Shown: in pieces, positions 17,201 through 25,336 of the stretch
Numbering within the stretch: position 1 is the first letter of the stretch
Layout: every line of letters begins with the position of its first letter
Origin: Thermohalobaculum sp963700775
GTDB taxonomy: Bacteria > Pseudomonadota > Alphaproteobacteria > Rhodobacterales > Rhodobacteraceae
Length of the DNA: 64,000 nt
Direction: 5' to 3'
NCBI GenBank assembly: GCA_963700775.1
Contig: CAVOYU010000002.1
Location: 248,001 to 312,000 of the forward strand
Position numbers and translations under genes: made by a program
The notes under the pieces: model-generated
Told to the model about the DNA's origin: nothing
Seen by the model: the letters and a program-made list of their open reading frames with translations, nothing else
The model's database searches: none

Positions 17201-17361
17201 GCATTCGGAGGGCGGGCAAGCGTCGGGTCGGGCACGAGAAAAATCACTCCCGCAACTCGTCCGGGGATTGCATCGAACTTGGGCCGGGCGGCATTATGCG
17301 AAGGCGCGGCGACGGAACTCGGCGCTGTGCGGCACGAACCCCACTCGATGCCATCGGCGCC

Positions 17362-17426
17362 CGGGGCTGCTGACAGAACCCTCGCACTTGCTCGCACCAC
17401 AGCAGCCCCGGCGCTTCGGCGCCGGG
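17362..17426. other. Two mutually exclusive hairpins in the 17156-17625 gap
   Basis: CGGGGCTGCTG (17362-17372) can pair with CAGCAGCCCCG (17400-17410). Alternatively CCCGGCGC (17407-17414) pairs with GCGCCGGG (17419-17426) around a TTCG tetraloop. The stems share bases 17407-17410, so only one can form. No T-tract follows either. The remainder of the 470-base gap between the ppk2 leader and the secreted protein gene holds no supportable ORF. Confidence 0.5.
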
Positions 17427-17625
17427 AGCGGCGCCCCGGCATTATATCACCCGAATGCGGACCTTTTCCTGCCACATTCGACGCCCATTCTGCAAAGTTA
17501 ACCAAAGAGTAGTAGTGTTCTCTTAAGGGAGGACGTGAATGAGACGAGTGCGCAGTCTGACCCGCGCTGTGGTCGCCTGACCGTTCCGTCTTCGGCGGCC
17601 CCGCGCATTGGTGGCGGAGGCCGTA

Positions 17626-17940
17626 ATGTACAAGCGACTGCTGTTTGCATCCTTCCTGGCGGCCGGGGTGGCCGCATTGGCGGCGACTCCCGCGAAGGCC
17701 CAGATGGCCTGCGGCGAGCGCACCGCAATCATCGCCAAGCTCGGCAAGGACTACGGCGAGGTCCGCAGGGGTGGCGGACTGGCCGGGTCTTCGGCGGTGT
17801 TCGAACTCTGGGCATCCGAGACGACCGGAACCTGGACCATCCTGCGCACCGGCACCGACGGGAAGAGCTGCGTCATGGCGGTCGGCGACGGCTGGCAGGA
17901 CGAGCTCAGCGCCCTGATCCCCTCCGGCGACCCGGCGTAG
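17626..17940 (+). CDS. Small secreted protein of unknown function
   Basis: About 104 residues from MYKRLLFAS; GGAGG lies just upstream, which favours this ATG over an upstream in-frame start at 17608. A clear Sec signal peptide (hydrophobic core then ATPAKAQ cleavage site) leads to a mature domain of about 80 residues with two cysteines (MACGERT and KSCVMAV). These could form a disulfide in the periplasm. The sequence pattern (WTILRTGTDGKSCV, GDGWQ) is typical of short alphaproteobacterial periplasmic proteins without an assigned function. It is convergent with uvrB, 22 bases apart. Confidence 0.7.
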   Translation: MYKRLLFASFLAAGVAALAATPAKAQMACGERTAIIAKLGKDYGEVRRGGGLAGSSAVFELWASETTGTWTILRTGTDGKSCVMAVGDGWQDELSALIPSGDPA

Positions 17941-17962
17941 CGCCGCGCCGGGGTGCGCCGCT

Positions 17963-20131
17963 TCAGGGGCCGCCGCGCCGGCGGCCCTTGCCGCGATAGC
18001 CGCGGGTGCCGGGTCGGCCCGAGGACGATCGCCCGACCGCGGCCTCGCTCCGCTCCTCGACCGCTGACTGCCGCGCCAGCGGGTCGTCGGCGATGGCGAG
18101 GTCCACGGCCTCGAGCCGCTTGATCTCGTCGCGAATGCGCGCCGCCTCCTCGAACTCCAGGTTCTCGGCGGCCTTCAGCATTTCCTTTCGCAGCGCCTCC
18201 AGATGCACCTGCAGGTTGGCGCCGACCTTGGCCCGGTCGATCCTGGCGGTAACCCTCGACATATCGGTATCGCCGGCATAGGCGCCCTCCATGATGTCGG
18301 CGACGTTCTTGCGGATGGTGGCGGGAGTGATGCCGTGCGCCTCGTTGTAGGCCGTCTGCTTGGCGCGCCGCCGGTCGGTCTCGCCGATGGCGCGCTCCAT
18401 CGAGCCGGTGATGTGATCGGCATACATGATGACCCGGCCGTCGAGATTGCGCGCCGCTCGGCCGATGGTCTGGACCAGCGAGGTCTCCGAGCGCAGGAAG
18501 CCCTCCTTGTCGGCGTCCAGGATCGCCACCAGCGCGCATTCCGGGATGTCGAGCCCCTCGCGGAGCAGGTTGATGCCGACCAGAACGTCGAATGCACCCA
18601 GACGCAGGTCGCGCAGGATCTCGATCCGCTCCAGCGTGTCGATGTCGGAATGCATGTAGCGCACCCGGATGCCCTGCTCGTGCATGTACTCGGTCAGGTC
18701 CTCGGCCATGCGCTTCGTCAGCGTCGTGACCAGCGCGCGGTTCCCGGCCAGCGCCACCCGGCGGCACTCGTCGATCAGATCGTCGACCTGGCTTGAGACC
18801 GGGCGGATCTCTACCGGCGGGTCGATCAGGCCGGTGGGCCGGATCACCTGCTCGGTGAAGACGCCGCCGGTGCGCTCCAGCTCCCACGGACCCGGCGTGG
18901 CCGAGACGAAGACGGACCGGGGCCGCATGGCGTCCCATTCCTCGAACTTCAGCGGCCGGTTGTCGGTGCAGGAGGGCAGGCGGAACCCGTGCTCGGCCAG
19001 GGTGAACTTGCGCCGGTAGTCGCCCCGGTACATGCCGCCGAGCTGGGGCACGGTGACATGGCTCTCGTCGGCGAACACGATGGCGCTGTCGGGGATGTAC
19101 TCGAACAGGGTGGGGGGCGGCTCGCCGGGCTTCCGGCCCGTCAGATAGCGCGAGTAGTTCTCGATGCCGTTGCACGAGCCGGTGGCCTCGATCATCTCGA
19201 GATCGAAATTCGTGCGCTGCTCCAGGCGCTGCGCCTCGAGGAGCTTGCCCTCCTTCACCAGTTGGTCGAGCCGGATCCGCAGCTCCTCCTTGATGCCCTT
19301 GATCGCCTGGTTGAGCGTCGGACGCGGCGTGACGTAATGCGAGTTCGCATAGATCCGTACCCGCTCGATCGCGTCGGTCTTCTGTCCGGTGAGCGGGTCG
19401 AATTCATGAATCGCCTCAAGGTCCTCGCCGAAGAAGCTGAATCGCCAGGCGCGGTCCTCCAGATGGGCGGGCCAGATCTCGAGCGAATCTCCGCGCACCC
19501 GGAAACAGCCGCGGGCAAAGGCGGAATCGTTGCGCCGGTACTGCTGGGTCACCAATTCGCGCACCACGGCCTGCTGGTCGTAGGTCCCGCCGACCGACAG
19601 GTCCTGGGTCATGGCGGAATAGGTCTCCGCCGCGCCGATGCCGTAGATGCAGGAGACCGAGGCGACGATGATCACGTCGTCGCGTTCGAGCAGCGCCCGG
19701 GTCGCCGAGTGCCGCATCCGGTCGATCTGCTCGTTGATCTGGGCTTCCTTCTCAATGTAGGTGTCCGAGCGCGGCACATAAGCTTCCGGTTGGTAGTAGT
19801 CGTAATAGCTCACAAAATACTCGACGGCGTTATTCGGGAAGAAGCTCCTGAACTCGCCGTAAAGCTGGGCCGCCAGGGTCTTGTTCGGGGCCAGGATGAT
19901 GGCAGGGCGCTGGGTCGCCTCGATCACCTTCGCCATGGTGAAGGTCTTTCCGGTTCCGGTTGCACCCAGAAGTACCTGATCCCGCTCGCCGCTTTCGATT
20001 CCGCCCGACAGCTCGCCGATTGCGGCGGGTTGATCGCCGGCCGGCAGGAACTCGGTCTGCATCGCGAATCGCCGGCCGCCTTCGAGTTTTTCAACCTTTC
20101 GGCGAATTACAGTGACGGTTTCGTCTGACAT
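17963..20131 (-). CDS. uvrB: Excinuclease ABC subunit B
   Basis: A 722-residue UvrB, the damage-verifying helicase of nucleotide excision repair. Walker A is GATGTGKTFTMAK, the beta-hairpin segment is YFVSYYDYYQPEAYVP, and helicase motifs include VFADESHVT, SATPGPWE and QTIGRAARN. A C-terminal UVR domain (LEFEEAARIRDEIKRLE) for UvrC contact is followed by a basic, glycine/arginine-rich tail. Length is slightly above the usual 670-700 because of that tail and an N-terminal extension. I see no clear alphaproteobacterial LexA box (GTTC-N7-GTTC) upstream. Confidence 0.97.
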   Translation of the reverse strand: MSDETVTVIRRKVEKLEGGRRFAMQTEFLPAGDQPAAIGELSGGIESGERDQVLLGATGTGKTFTMAKVIEATQRPAIILAPNKTLAAQLYGEFRSFFPNNAVEYFVSYYDYYQPEAYVPRSDTYIEKEAQINEQIDRMRHSATRALLERDDVIIVASVSCIYGIGAAETYSAMTQDLSVGGTYDQQAVVRELVTQQYRRNDSAFARGCFRVRGDSLEIWPAHLEDRAWRFSFFGEDLEAIHEFDPLTGQKTDAIERVRIYANSHYVTPRPTLNQAIKGIKEELRIRLDQLVKEGKLLEAQRLEQRTNFDLEMIEATGSCNGIENYSRYLTGRKPGEPPPTLFEYIPDSAIVFADESHVTVPQLGGMYRGDYRRKFTLAEHGFRLPSCTDNRPLKFEEWDAMRPRSVFVSATPGPWELERTGGVFTEQVIRPTGLIDPPVEIRPVSSQVDDLIDECRRVALAGNRALVTTLTKRMAEDLTEYMHEQGIRVRYMHSDIDTLERIEILRDLRLGAFDVLVGINLLREGLDIPECALVAILDADKEGFLRSETSLVQTIGRAARNLDGRVIMYADHITGSMERAIGETDRRRAKQTAYNEAHGITPATIRKNVADIMEGAYAGDTDMSRVTARIDRAKVGANLQVHLEALRKEMLKAAENLEFEEAARIRDEIKRLEAVDLAIADDPLARQSAVEERSEAAVGRSSSGRPGTRGYRGKGRRRGGP

Positions 20132-20252
20132 CTAGGGCTCCCCAGCGGGTTCTTCAGATATGGGTTGAGGCATTCCGAGGCAACCCGAACCAGCACAATA
20201 GGTGAACATTCACGAATCTGAAGCCGAATTTCGCTTCCGTTGCAGTGTGTCG

Positions 20253-20280
20253 TTGACCCGACTCGCCTTTAGGGTGTATT
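20253..20280 (+). promoter_or_regulatory. Candidate promoter of the uvrB-adjacent sRNA
   Basis: TTGACC (20253-20258) and a TGTATT hexamer (20275-20280) are separated by 16 bases. Predicted start is near 20287, just before the long hairpin. Confidence 0.5.
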
Positions 20281-20286
20281 CACCAT

Positions 20287-20414
20287 CTTGCAAGCAGCAG
20301 ATCGCCGCCAGCTTGGTGCAACATCCACCCCACCCTCGCTCCCTGCACCAGGTTGGCGGCGTGATCTGCCTGAAAGGCCAAGAAAAAGGGCGCCTTCGGG
20401 CGCCTTTCGTGTTT
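20287..20414 (+). ncRNA. Candidate small RNA with long hairpin and terminator
   Basis: Promoter-like hexamers at 20253-20280 are followed by a long imperfect hairpin. The arm at 20297-20320 (ending AGCTTGGTGCA) pairs with the arm at 20344-20369 (starting TGCACCAGGTTGG) over about 24 bp with few mismatches. The 23-base loop is strikingly C-rich (ATCCACCCCACCC), a common anti-SD-like seed in alphaproteobacterial sRNAs. A rho-independent terminator follows at 20386-20407. No ORF fits. The predicted transcript is about 125 nt, divergent from uvrB. It does not look like tRNA, tmRNA or the SRP RNA. A 6S-like or Hfq-dependent sRNA is possible. Confidence 0.6.
20386..20407 (+). terminator. Rho-independent terminator of the candidate sRNA
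   Basis: AAGGGCGCC and GGCGCCTTT pair around a TTCG tetraloop, followed by CGTGTTTGG on the plus strand. Confidence 0.75.
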
Positions 20415-20622
20415 GGTCTCTCCCGCTTCCCGATCCCCGGTTAACACGGCCGATCCGCCGCCGCCATGGTGATGCCGACGAAACCGTCGACTTGGTTCGG
20501 CTCTGCCCGTCGGCACGGACAGTCTCGGCGGCGGGTCGCCGCGGCCGGCGCATTCGACCTTGCCTCGGCCACCGGTTCCGCGCGATATGAGATCAGCTTC
20601 GCCAACCGAGGTTCAGGAGACC

Positions 20623-20934
20623 ATGCAGGCACGGATCTACCAGCCCGCGAAAAGCGCGATGACATCGGGTCAGGCCAATACCCGCGAGTGGGTGCTCGAG
20701 CATGTCCCGTCCGAACCTCGGAAGATCGATCCGCTGATGGGCTGGACCGGGTCAGGCGATACGGCCGGCCAGGTGCGGCTGCGGTTCGAGAGCCAGGAGG
20801 CGGCGATCGACTATGCCCGCCGCCACGGCCTCGCCTACACGGTCGAGTTGCCGAAGAAGCGCCGCGCGAATGTGCGGCCGATGGGTTACGGAGGCAATTT
20901 CGCCCATGACAGGCGGGGCGCCTGGACCCATTGA
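20623..20934 (+). CDS. NADH dehydrogenase accessory subunit, NDUFS4-like
   Basis: A 103-residue protein matching the ETC complex I subunit conserved region (mitochondrial NDUFS4, 18 kDa). The start MQARIYQPAKSAMTSG is chosen because the conserved N-terminus begins there and CAGGAGACC precedes it. Recognisable elements are the WVLEHVPSEPRKIDPLMGW core, FESQEAAIDYARRHG, and the C-terminal tail ending in a glycine-rich segment. The subunit sits on the peripheral arm of complex I and is typical of alphaproteobacteria and mitochondria. It stands apart from any nuo operon, as is usual. Confidence 0.88.
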   Translation: MQARIYQPAKSAMTSGQANTREWVLEHVPSEPRKIDPLMGWTGSGDTAGQVRLRFESQEAAIDYARRHGLAYTVELPKKRRANVRPMGYGGNFAHDRRGAWTH

Positions 20935-20958
20935 GGCGGTGCGCCGGGGGACGATCCC

Positions 20959-22398
20959 TTGTCTGAAAGATCGGACATTTACCCGGTCATCCTATGCGGT
21001 GGCTCGGGCACCCGTCTCTGGCCGCTCTCGCGCCGGAGCTACCCGAAGCAGTTCAGCCCGCTGTTCGAGGGCGGCACCCTGTTCCAGCGCACCCTCGGCC
21101 GCATCGCCGGGCAGGGTTACCGCCCGCCGCTGCTGCTGACCGCGAGCGAGTTCCGCTTCATCGTCGCCGAGCAGCTCTCGGACGCCGGCATCGAGGCGAC
21201 CGGCATCGTCATCGAGCCGGAGATGCGCAACACCGCCCCGGCGGTCTGCCTCGCCGCGCGGATGGTGGCGGCCGCCGATCCGGACGCGCTGCTGCTTGTG
21301 CTGCCGTCGGACCATCTGATCGGCGACGAGGGAGCCTTCCACCGCGCCGTCGCCGAGGGCGCGACCGCGGCGCGGAACGGACGGATCGTCACCTTCGGCA
21401 TCACGCCGACGCGGCCCGAGACCGGCTACGGCTATCTCGAGCTCGCCGACCGGCCGGACGGCCGCGCCGCGCCGTTCCTGCGCTTTGTCGAGAAGCCCGA
21501 CCGGGCCGCCGCGGAGGCCATGCTGGCCGGCGGGCGGCACCTCTGGAACTCGGGCATGTTCCTGTTCCGCGCCTCCGATATCCTCGCCGCCTTCGACGCT
21601 CATGCGCCGGAAATCACGGCGGCTTGCGCGGCCGCGTTGGCGCAGGGGCGCGAGGATCTCTGCTTCTTCCGCCCCGCCGAGGAAGCCTACCGGCAATGCC
21701 CGGCAATCTCGCTCGACTACGCGGTGATGGAACGGCTCGGCGGCGGCACGGTGGTGCCGGTCGACTGCGGCTGGAACGACCTCGGCTCCTGGGCGACGGT
21801 CTGGCAGGAAAGCCGGCGCGATGCGGCGGGCAACGCGACGGGCAGCGCAAGTTCCGGGCCGGTCCTGGCGATCGACTGCGAAGGGTCGCTGTTGCGTTCG
21901 GAGGAGCCCGATCTGGTGCTGGTCGGGCTGGGGCTGAAGGATACGATTGCGGTGGCGATGCGCGACGCGGTGCTGGTCGCGGCCATGGACCGGGCCCAGG
22001 ATCTGCGCCGGGCCGTCGATGCGCTGAGGGCCGGCGGCGTCCAGCAGGCCGAGGAGTATCCCCGCTTCCACCGGCCCTGGGGATGGTACGAGACCCTGGC
22101 CCGCGGCCCGCGCTTCCAGGTGAAGCGGATCATGGTGCGGCCCGGCGGCAAGCTGTCGCTGCAGTCCCACGCCCACCGGGCAGAGCACTGGGTCGTTGTG
22201 GCCGGTACCGCGCGGGTGACGATCGGCGGGCAGGCGGCCGAGCTGGGGGCGAACCAGTCCTGCTACGTGCCGCTCGGCGAGCGCCACCGGCTCGAGAACC
22301 CGGCCGCCGACGAGCTGCACCTGATCGAGGTGCAGAGCGGCGCCTATCTCGGCGAGGACGACATCACCCGCTACGACGACGTCTACGCGCGGAAGTGA
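20959..22398 (+). CDS. manC: Mannose-1-phosphate guanylyltransferase / mannose-6-phosphate isomerase
   Basis: A 479-residue bifunctional type II enzyme. The N-terminal nucleotidyltransferase has LCGGSGTRLWPLSR and YPKQF, LPSDHLI and the FVEKPD lysine region. The C-terminal cupin phosphomannose isomerase domain has HRPWGWYE, the metal-binding QSHAHRAEHW and a histidine in PLGERHRLENP. It makes GDP-mannose for polysaccharide synthesis. The start is a TTG at 20959. No other exopolysaccharide genes are nearby. Confidence 0.92.
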   Translation: MSERSDIYPVILCGGSGTRLWPLSRRSYPKQFSPLFEGGTLFQRTLGRIAGQGYRPPLLLTASEFRFIVAEQLSDAGIEATGIVIEPEMRNTAPAVCLAARMVAAADPDALLLVLPSDHLIGDEGAFHRAVAEGATAARNGRIVTFGITPTRPETGYGYLELADRPDGRAAPFLRFVEKPDRAAAEAMLAGGRHLWNSGMFLFRASDILAAFDAHAPEITAACAAALAQGREDLCFFRPAEEAYRQCPAISLDYAVMERLGGGTVVPVDCGWNDLGSWATVWQESRRDAAGNATGSASSGPVLAIDCEGSLLRSEEPDLVLVGLGLKDTIAVAMRDAVLVAAMDRAQDLRRAVDALRAGGVQQAEEYPRFHRPWGWYETLARGPRFQVKRIMVRPGGKLSLQSHAHRAEHWVVVAGTARVTIGGQAAELGANQSCYVPLGERHRLENPAADELHLIEVQSGAYLGEDDITRYDDVYARK

Positions 22399-22430
22399 TC
22401 GTCGGCCGCTTCCCTGCCGGGGGCGGCACC

Positions 22431-22745
22431 TCACTCGTTGAACAACCGGTAGAAGAACGCCCGGAAGCTGACCTCGGTCGGATACTTGCTCGGCTTCGGT
22501 TTCCAGCCGCGCTCGGGCGCGCCGGGCAGGGGGCCGGGTCCGCCGTTGCATCGGTGGCGCCACTGCGCCAGCAGATGGGCGCGCAGATACGGGGTGCGGC
22601 TGTCGCCGGTGCGGGCCCGGTAGATCCGGGCGGCATCCTCGACGGCATCCTCCGGCGTCATGCCACGCGCTACGAGCACGTCAATATGCTCGACGGCGCC
22701 GGCGACCTCGGCGGGGGCGTAATATGTCCAGACCGGATGCAGCAT
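22431..22745 (-). CDS. Hypothetical protein
   Basis: A 104-residue protein starting MLHPVWTYYAPAEV behind a GGAAGGGAAG leader. The first 50 residues look alpha-helical (EVAGAVEHIDVLVARG, EDAVEDAARIYRARTG), and the C-terminal part is basic with KPKPSKYP and an aromatic end (FRAFFYRLFNE). I recognise no family. It lies alone on the minus strand between manC and pmbA. Amphipathic helices and a plausible start favour a real gene, but the frame also stays open upstream. Confidence 0.5.
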   Translation of the reverse strand: MLHPVWTYYAPAEVAGAVEHIDVLVARGMTPEDAVEDAARIYRARTGDSRTPYLRAHLLAQWRHRCNGGPGPLPGAPERGWKPKPSKYPTEVSFRAFFYRLFNE

Positions 22746-22866
22746 GGCATGGCTTCCCTTCCAAATATGGAGCGGCGGCGCTATGTCGGCAACATGAACC
22801 CGGCCGGGCGGCCGAACCGACGCCCCGGCGATGCCGGGCGGGAACCGAATTGCCGAGCGAGGACCG

Positions 22867-24207
22867 ATGCGAGACGACACCGATTTGGCGGAAGCACTGC
22901 TCGCCGCCGCCCGCCGTGCCGGAGCCGAGGCGGCCGACGTGCTGGTGGTCTCGGCGGTCAGCAACGCGGTCGGCGTTCGCGGCGGCAGGCTTGAGGAGGC
23001 GGAGCGCTCGGAAGGCATGGACCTCGGGCTGCGGGTGCTGATCGGCAAGCGGCAGGCCTGCGTGTCGTCCTCGGACCCGCGGCCGGAAACACTAGCCGAG
23101 ATGGCCGAGCGGGCAGTTGCCATGGCTCGCGAGGCGCCGGAGGATCCGTGGTGCGGTCTTGCGCAGCCCGAGGAATTGACGCCGCCCCCGGATCCCGCCG
23201 CGCTCGACCTCGCCGATCCCGCCGCGCCGCCCGAGCCAGCGGCGCTGGAACAGGCGGCGCTGGCGGCAGATGCGGCGGCGCTGGCAGTCGCGGGCGTCAC
23301 CCAGTCCGAGCAGGCGAGCGCGAGTTGGGGTACCAACCGGATCACCCTCGCCGCCACCAACGGGTTCTCGGGCAGCTATGTCCGGACCAGCGCCTCGGTC
23401 TGGTCCTCGGCCATCGCCGGAGCCGGGCTCGGCCGCGAACGCGACTATGCCGGGGAATCGCGCACCTACCGCACCGACCTGCCGGACCCGGCCGAGATCG
23501 GCGCGAAGGCCGGCCGCCGGGCGGTCGAGCGGCTCGGTCCCCGCAAACCGCCGGCCGGACGATTCCCGGTGCTCTACGACGAGCGGGTCGCCTCGAGCCT
23601 GATCGGGCATGTCCTCGGCGCGATCAACGGCGACGCCATCGCGCGCGGGGCAAGCTGGCTCCGGGACTGCATGGGCAGCCCGATCCTCCCGCCGGGTTTC
23701 GAGATCGCAGAGGATCCACTGATTCCCCGAGGCCATGCGAGCCGGCCTTTCGACGCCGAGGGGTTTGCCGCCGGGCGCAGGGCGCTGGTGGCCGGCGAAG
23801 TCTTGCAAAGCTGGGTGCTGGATCTGGCCACGGCCCGCAAGCTCGGCCTCAGGAGCACCGGCAATGCCCGTCGCTCGCCCGGTGCGCCGCCGAGCCCCGG
23901 CACCTCCAACATCGTCGTGACCCAGGGGCCGCAGACCCGCGGGGAGCTGATCCGGTCCATGGGGCGGGGTCTGGTGATCACTTCGCTGATCGGCTCGTCC
24001 GTCAATGCCACGACCGGCAACTACAGCCGCGGCGCGTCGGGCTTCTGGGTCGAGGGCGGCGAGATCGCTTACCCGGTGAACGAGGTGACTGTCGCGGGCA
24101 GCTTGCCGCAGATGATGAAAACTCTGGTCCCGGCCAACGACGCGGACCCGCACCGCACGGTCTCGGCCCCCTCGCTGCTGGTCGAGGGGATGACAGTTGG
24201 CGCCTGA
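22867..24207 (+). CDS. pmbA: TldD/PmbA family metalloprotease subunit
   Basis: About 446 residues. The start MRDDTDLAEALL is preferred over an upstream in-frame ATG at 22831 because GAGGA precedes it. TldE/PmbA signatures include VRGGRLEEAERSEGMDLGLRV near the N-terminus, the ARKLG(L)RSTGNARR loop, and the C-terminal GASGFWVEGGEIAYPVNEVTVAG. PmbA forms a heterodimer with TldD; the PmbA partner lacks the zinc HExxH. No tldD gene is present in this window. The pair matures microcin B17-type peptides in E. coli; its housekeeping role here is unknown. The gene overlaps the next gene by 11 bases. Confidence 0.88.
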   Translation: MRDDTDLAEALLAAARRAGAEAADVLVVSAVSNAVGVRGGRLEEAERSEGMDLGLRVLIGKRQACVSSSDPRPETLAEMAERAVAMAREAPEDPWCGLAQPEELTPPPDPAALDLADPAAPPEPAALEQAALAADAAALAVAGVTQSEQASASWGTNRITLAATNGFSGSYVRTSASVWSSAIAGAGLGRERDYAGESRTYRTDLPDPAEIGAKAGRRAVERLGPRKPPAGRFPVLYDERVASSLIGHVLGAINGDAIARGASWLRDCMGSPILPPGFEIAEDPLIPRGHASRPFDAEGFAAGRRALVAGEVLQSWVLDLATARKLGLRSTGNARRSPGAPPSPGTSNIVVTQGPQTRGELIRSMGRGLVITSLIGSSVNATTGNYSRGASGFWVEGGEIAYPVNEVTVAGSLPQMMKTLVPANDADPHRTVSAPSLLVEGMTVGA

Positions 24208-24994
24208 TCCGGCTTCGGACCTGGCGCTTCTGGTGCGATCGGCACAGGCCGCGGGAGCGATCGCGCTGCGCCATTTCAAGGCCGACCCGCAAACCTGGGA
24301 GAAGCCCGGCGAGGGGCCGGTGACCGAGGCCGATATCGAGATCGACCGGATGCTGAAGGCAGAACTCACGGCAGCCCGGCCCGACTATGGCTGGCTCTCG
24401 GAGGAGAGCGAAGGCGCCCATGACCGCGACGCGCGCGAGCGGGTCTTCATCATCGATCCGATCGACGGCACCCGCGCGTTCATCGCCGGCGAGCAGGGCT
24501 GGGGCACGGCGCTGGCGGTGGCCGAGCGGGGCCGGGTCGTCGCCGCCGTGATGCACCTGCCGGCCCGCGGCCAGACCTATTCGGCGGCGCTGGGGCAGGG
24601 GGCGGCACGGGACGGCGAGCCGATCCGTGCCTCGGTCCGCACCATGCTGGACGGAGCGACCGCCCTCGCCGCCTCGTCACAGCTCAAGGCAGAACTCTGG
24701 CCGGGTGGCGTTCCGGCGGTCGAACGGCATTTCCGCTCCTCGCTCGCCTGGCGGCTCTGCCTGGTGGCCGAGGGGCGCTTCGACATGATGGTGACGCTGC
24801 GCGACGCCTATGAATGGGACATCGCCGCCGGCGCCCTGATCGCCGCCGAGGCCGGGGCGAAGGTGACCGACAAGCACGGGGAGGCGCTGAATTTCAACCG
24901 TCACCCGGCCCGTTCGGCGGGCGTAATCGCCGCGCCCATGCCATTGCACCGCTCGCTGCTGGCACGGCTGTCGCCCGGACGGCCCGCCGATTGA
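24197..24994 (+). CDS. Inositol monophosphatase family phosphatase, CysQ-like
   Basis: A 265-residue metal-dependent phosphatase. Motifs are PVTEADIEID, the catalytic IDPIDGTRAFIAG and the C-terminal EWDIAAGALIAAEAGAKV. It begins at a TTG that overlaps the pmbA stop, so the two are coupled. The family includes PAP phosphatase (cysQ), inositol and histidinol phosphatases; in this lipid A neighbourhood a 3'(2'),5'-bisphosphate nucleotidase is the usual annotation. Substrate not determinable from sequence. Confidence 0.85.
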   Translation: MAPDPASDLALLVRSAQAAGAIALRHFKADPQTWEKPGEGPVTEADIEIDRMLKAELTAARPDYGWLSEESEGAHDRDARERVFIIDPIDGTRAFIAGEQGWGTALAVAERGRVVAAVMHLPARGQTYSAALGQGAARDGEPIRASVRTMLDGATALAASSQLKAELWPGGVPAVERHFRSSLAWRLCLVAEGRFDMMVTLRDAYEWDIAAGALIAAEAGAKVTDKHGEALNFNRHPARSAGVIAAPMPLHRSLLARLSPGRPAD

Positions 24995-25057
24995 CTGCCT
25001 GCGGCGCAGCGGTATGTTGCCCGCCTGATCAACCTCGCCACCGCGAAAGGGTGCCCG

Positions 25058-25306
25058 ATGGCCAAACTCCTGCATCTCGTCTTCGGCGGCGAGCTCATCG
25101 ATCCGCAGCGGAACGAGTTCAAGAATATCGACGAGATCGACATCGTCGGCATGTTTCCGGACTATGCCAGTGCCTACAAGGCCTGGAAGGCGAAGGCCCA
25201 GGCGACCGTGGACGACGCCCACACCCGCTACTTCATCGCCCATCTGCACCGGCTGCAGAACGAGAAGGACGAGGACAGCGCCGAGCCGAAGGCGCAGCGA
25301 CCGTGA
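25058..25306 (+). CDS. DUF4170 family protein
   Basis: An 82-residue protein with the DUF4170 pattern: LLHLVFGGELIDP, then DIVGMFPDYASAYKAWKAKAQ, then TRYFIAHLHRL. The family is confined largely to Rhodospirillales-type alphaproteobacteria and sits beside waaA and lpxK, as it does here. A function in lipopolysaccharide assembly is suggested by that linkage but is not established. Confidence 0.8.
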   Translation: MAKLLHLVFGGELIDPQRNEFKNIDEIDIVGMFPDYASAYKAWKAKAQATVDDAHTRYFIAHLHRLQNEKDEDSAEPKAQRP

Positions 25307-25336
25307 CCAGCGCGCCGCGCCGCCGCGGCTGACCGG

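Noticed and set aside
17159..17512. 117-codon plus-strand ORF upstream of the secreted protein gene
   Set aside because: Starts at TTG without SD, composition is not protein-like, and it covers the hairpin structures.
20140..20215. Alphaproteobacterial LexA box upstream of uvrB
   Set aside because: GTTC and GAAC words occur, but not with the GTTC-N7-GTTC spacing.
20132..20622. tRNA, tmRNA or SRP RNA in the uvrB upstream gap
   Set aside because: No cloverleaf, no tag reading frame and no SRP apical motif; the single long stem fits none of them.
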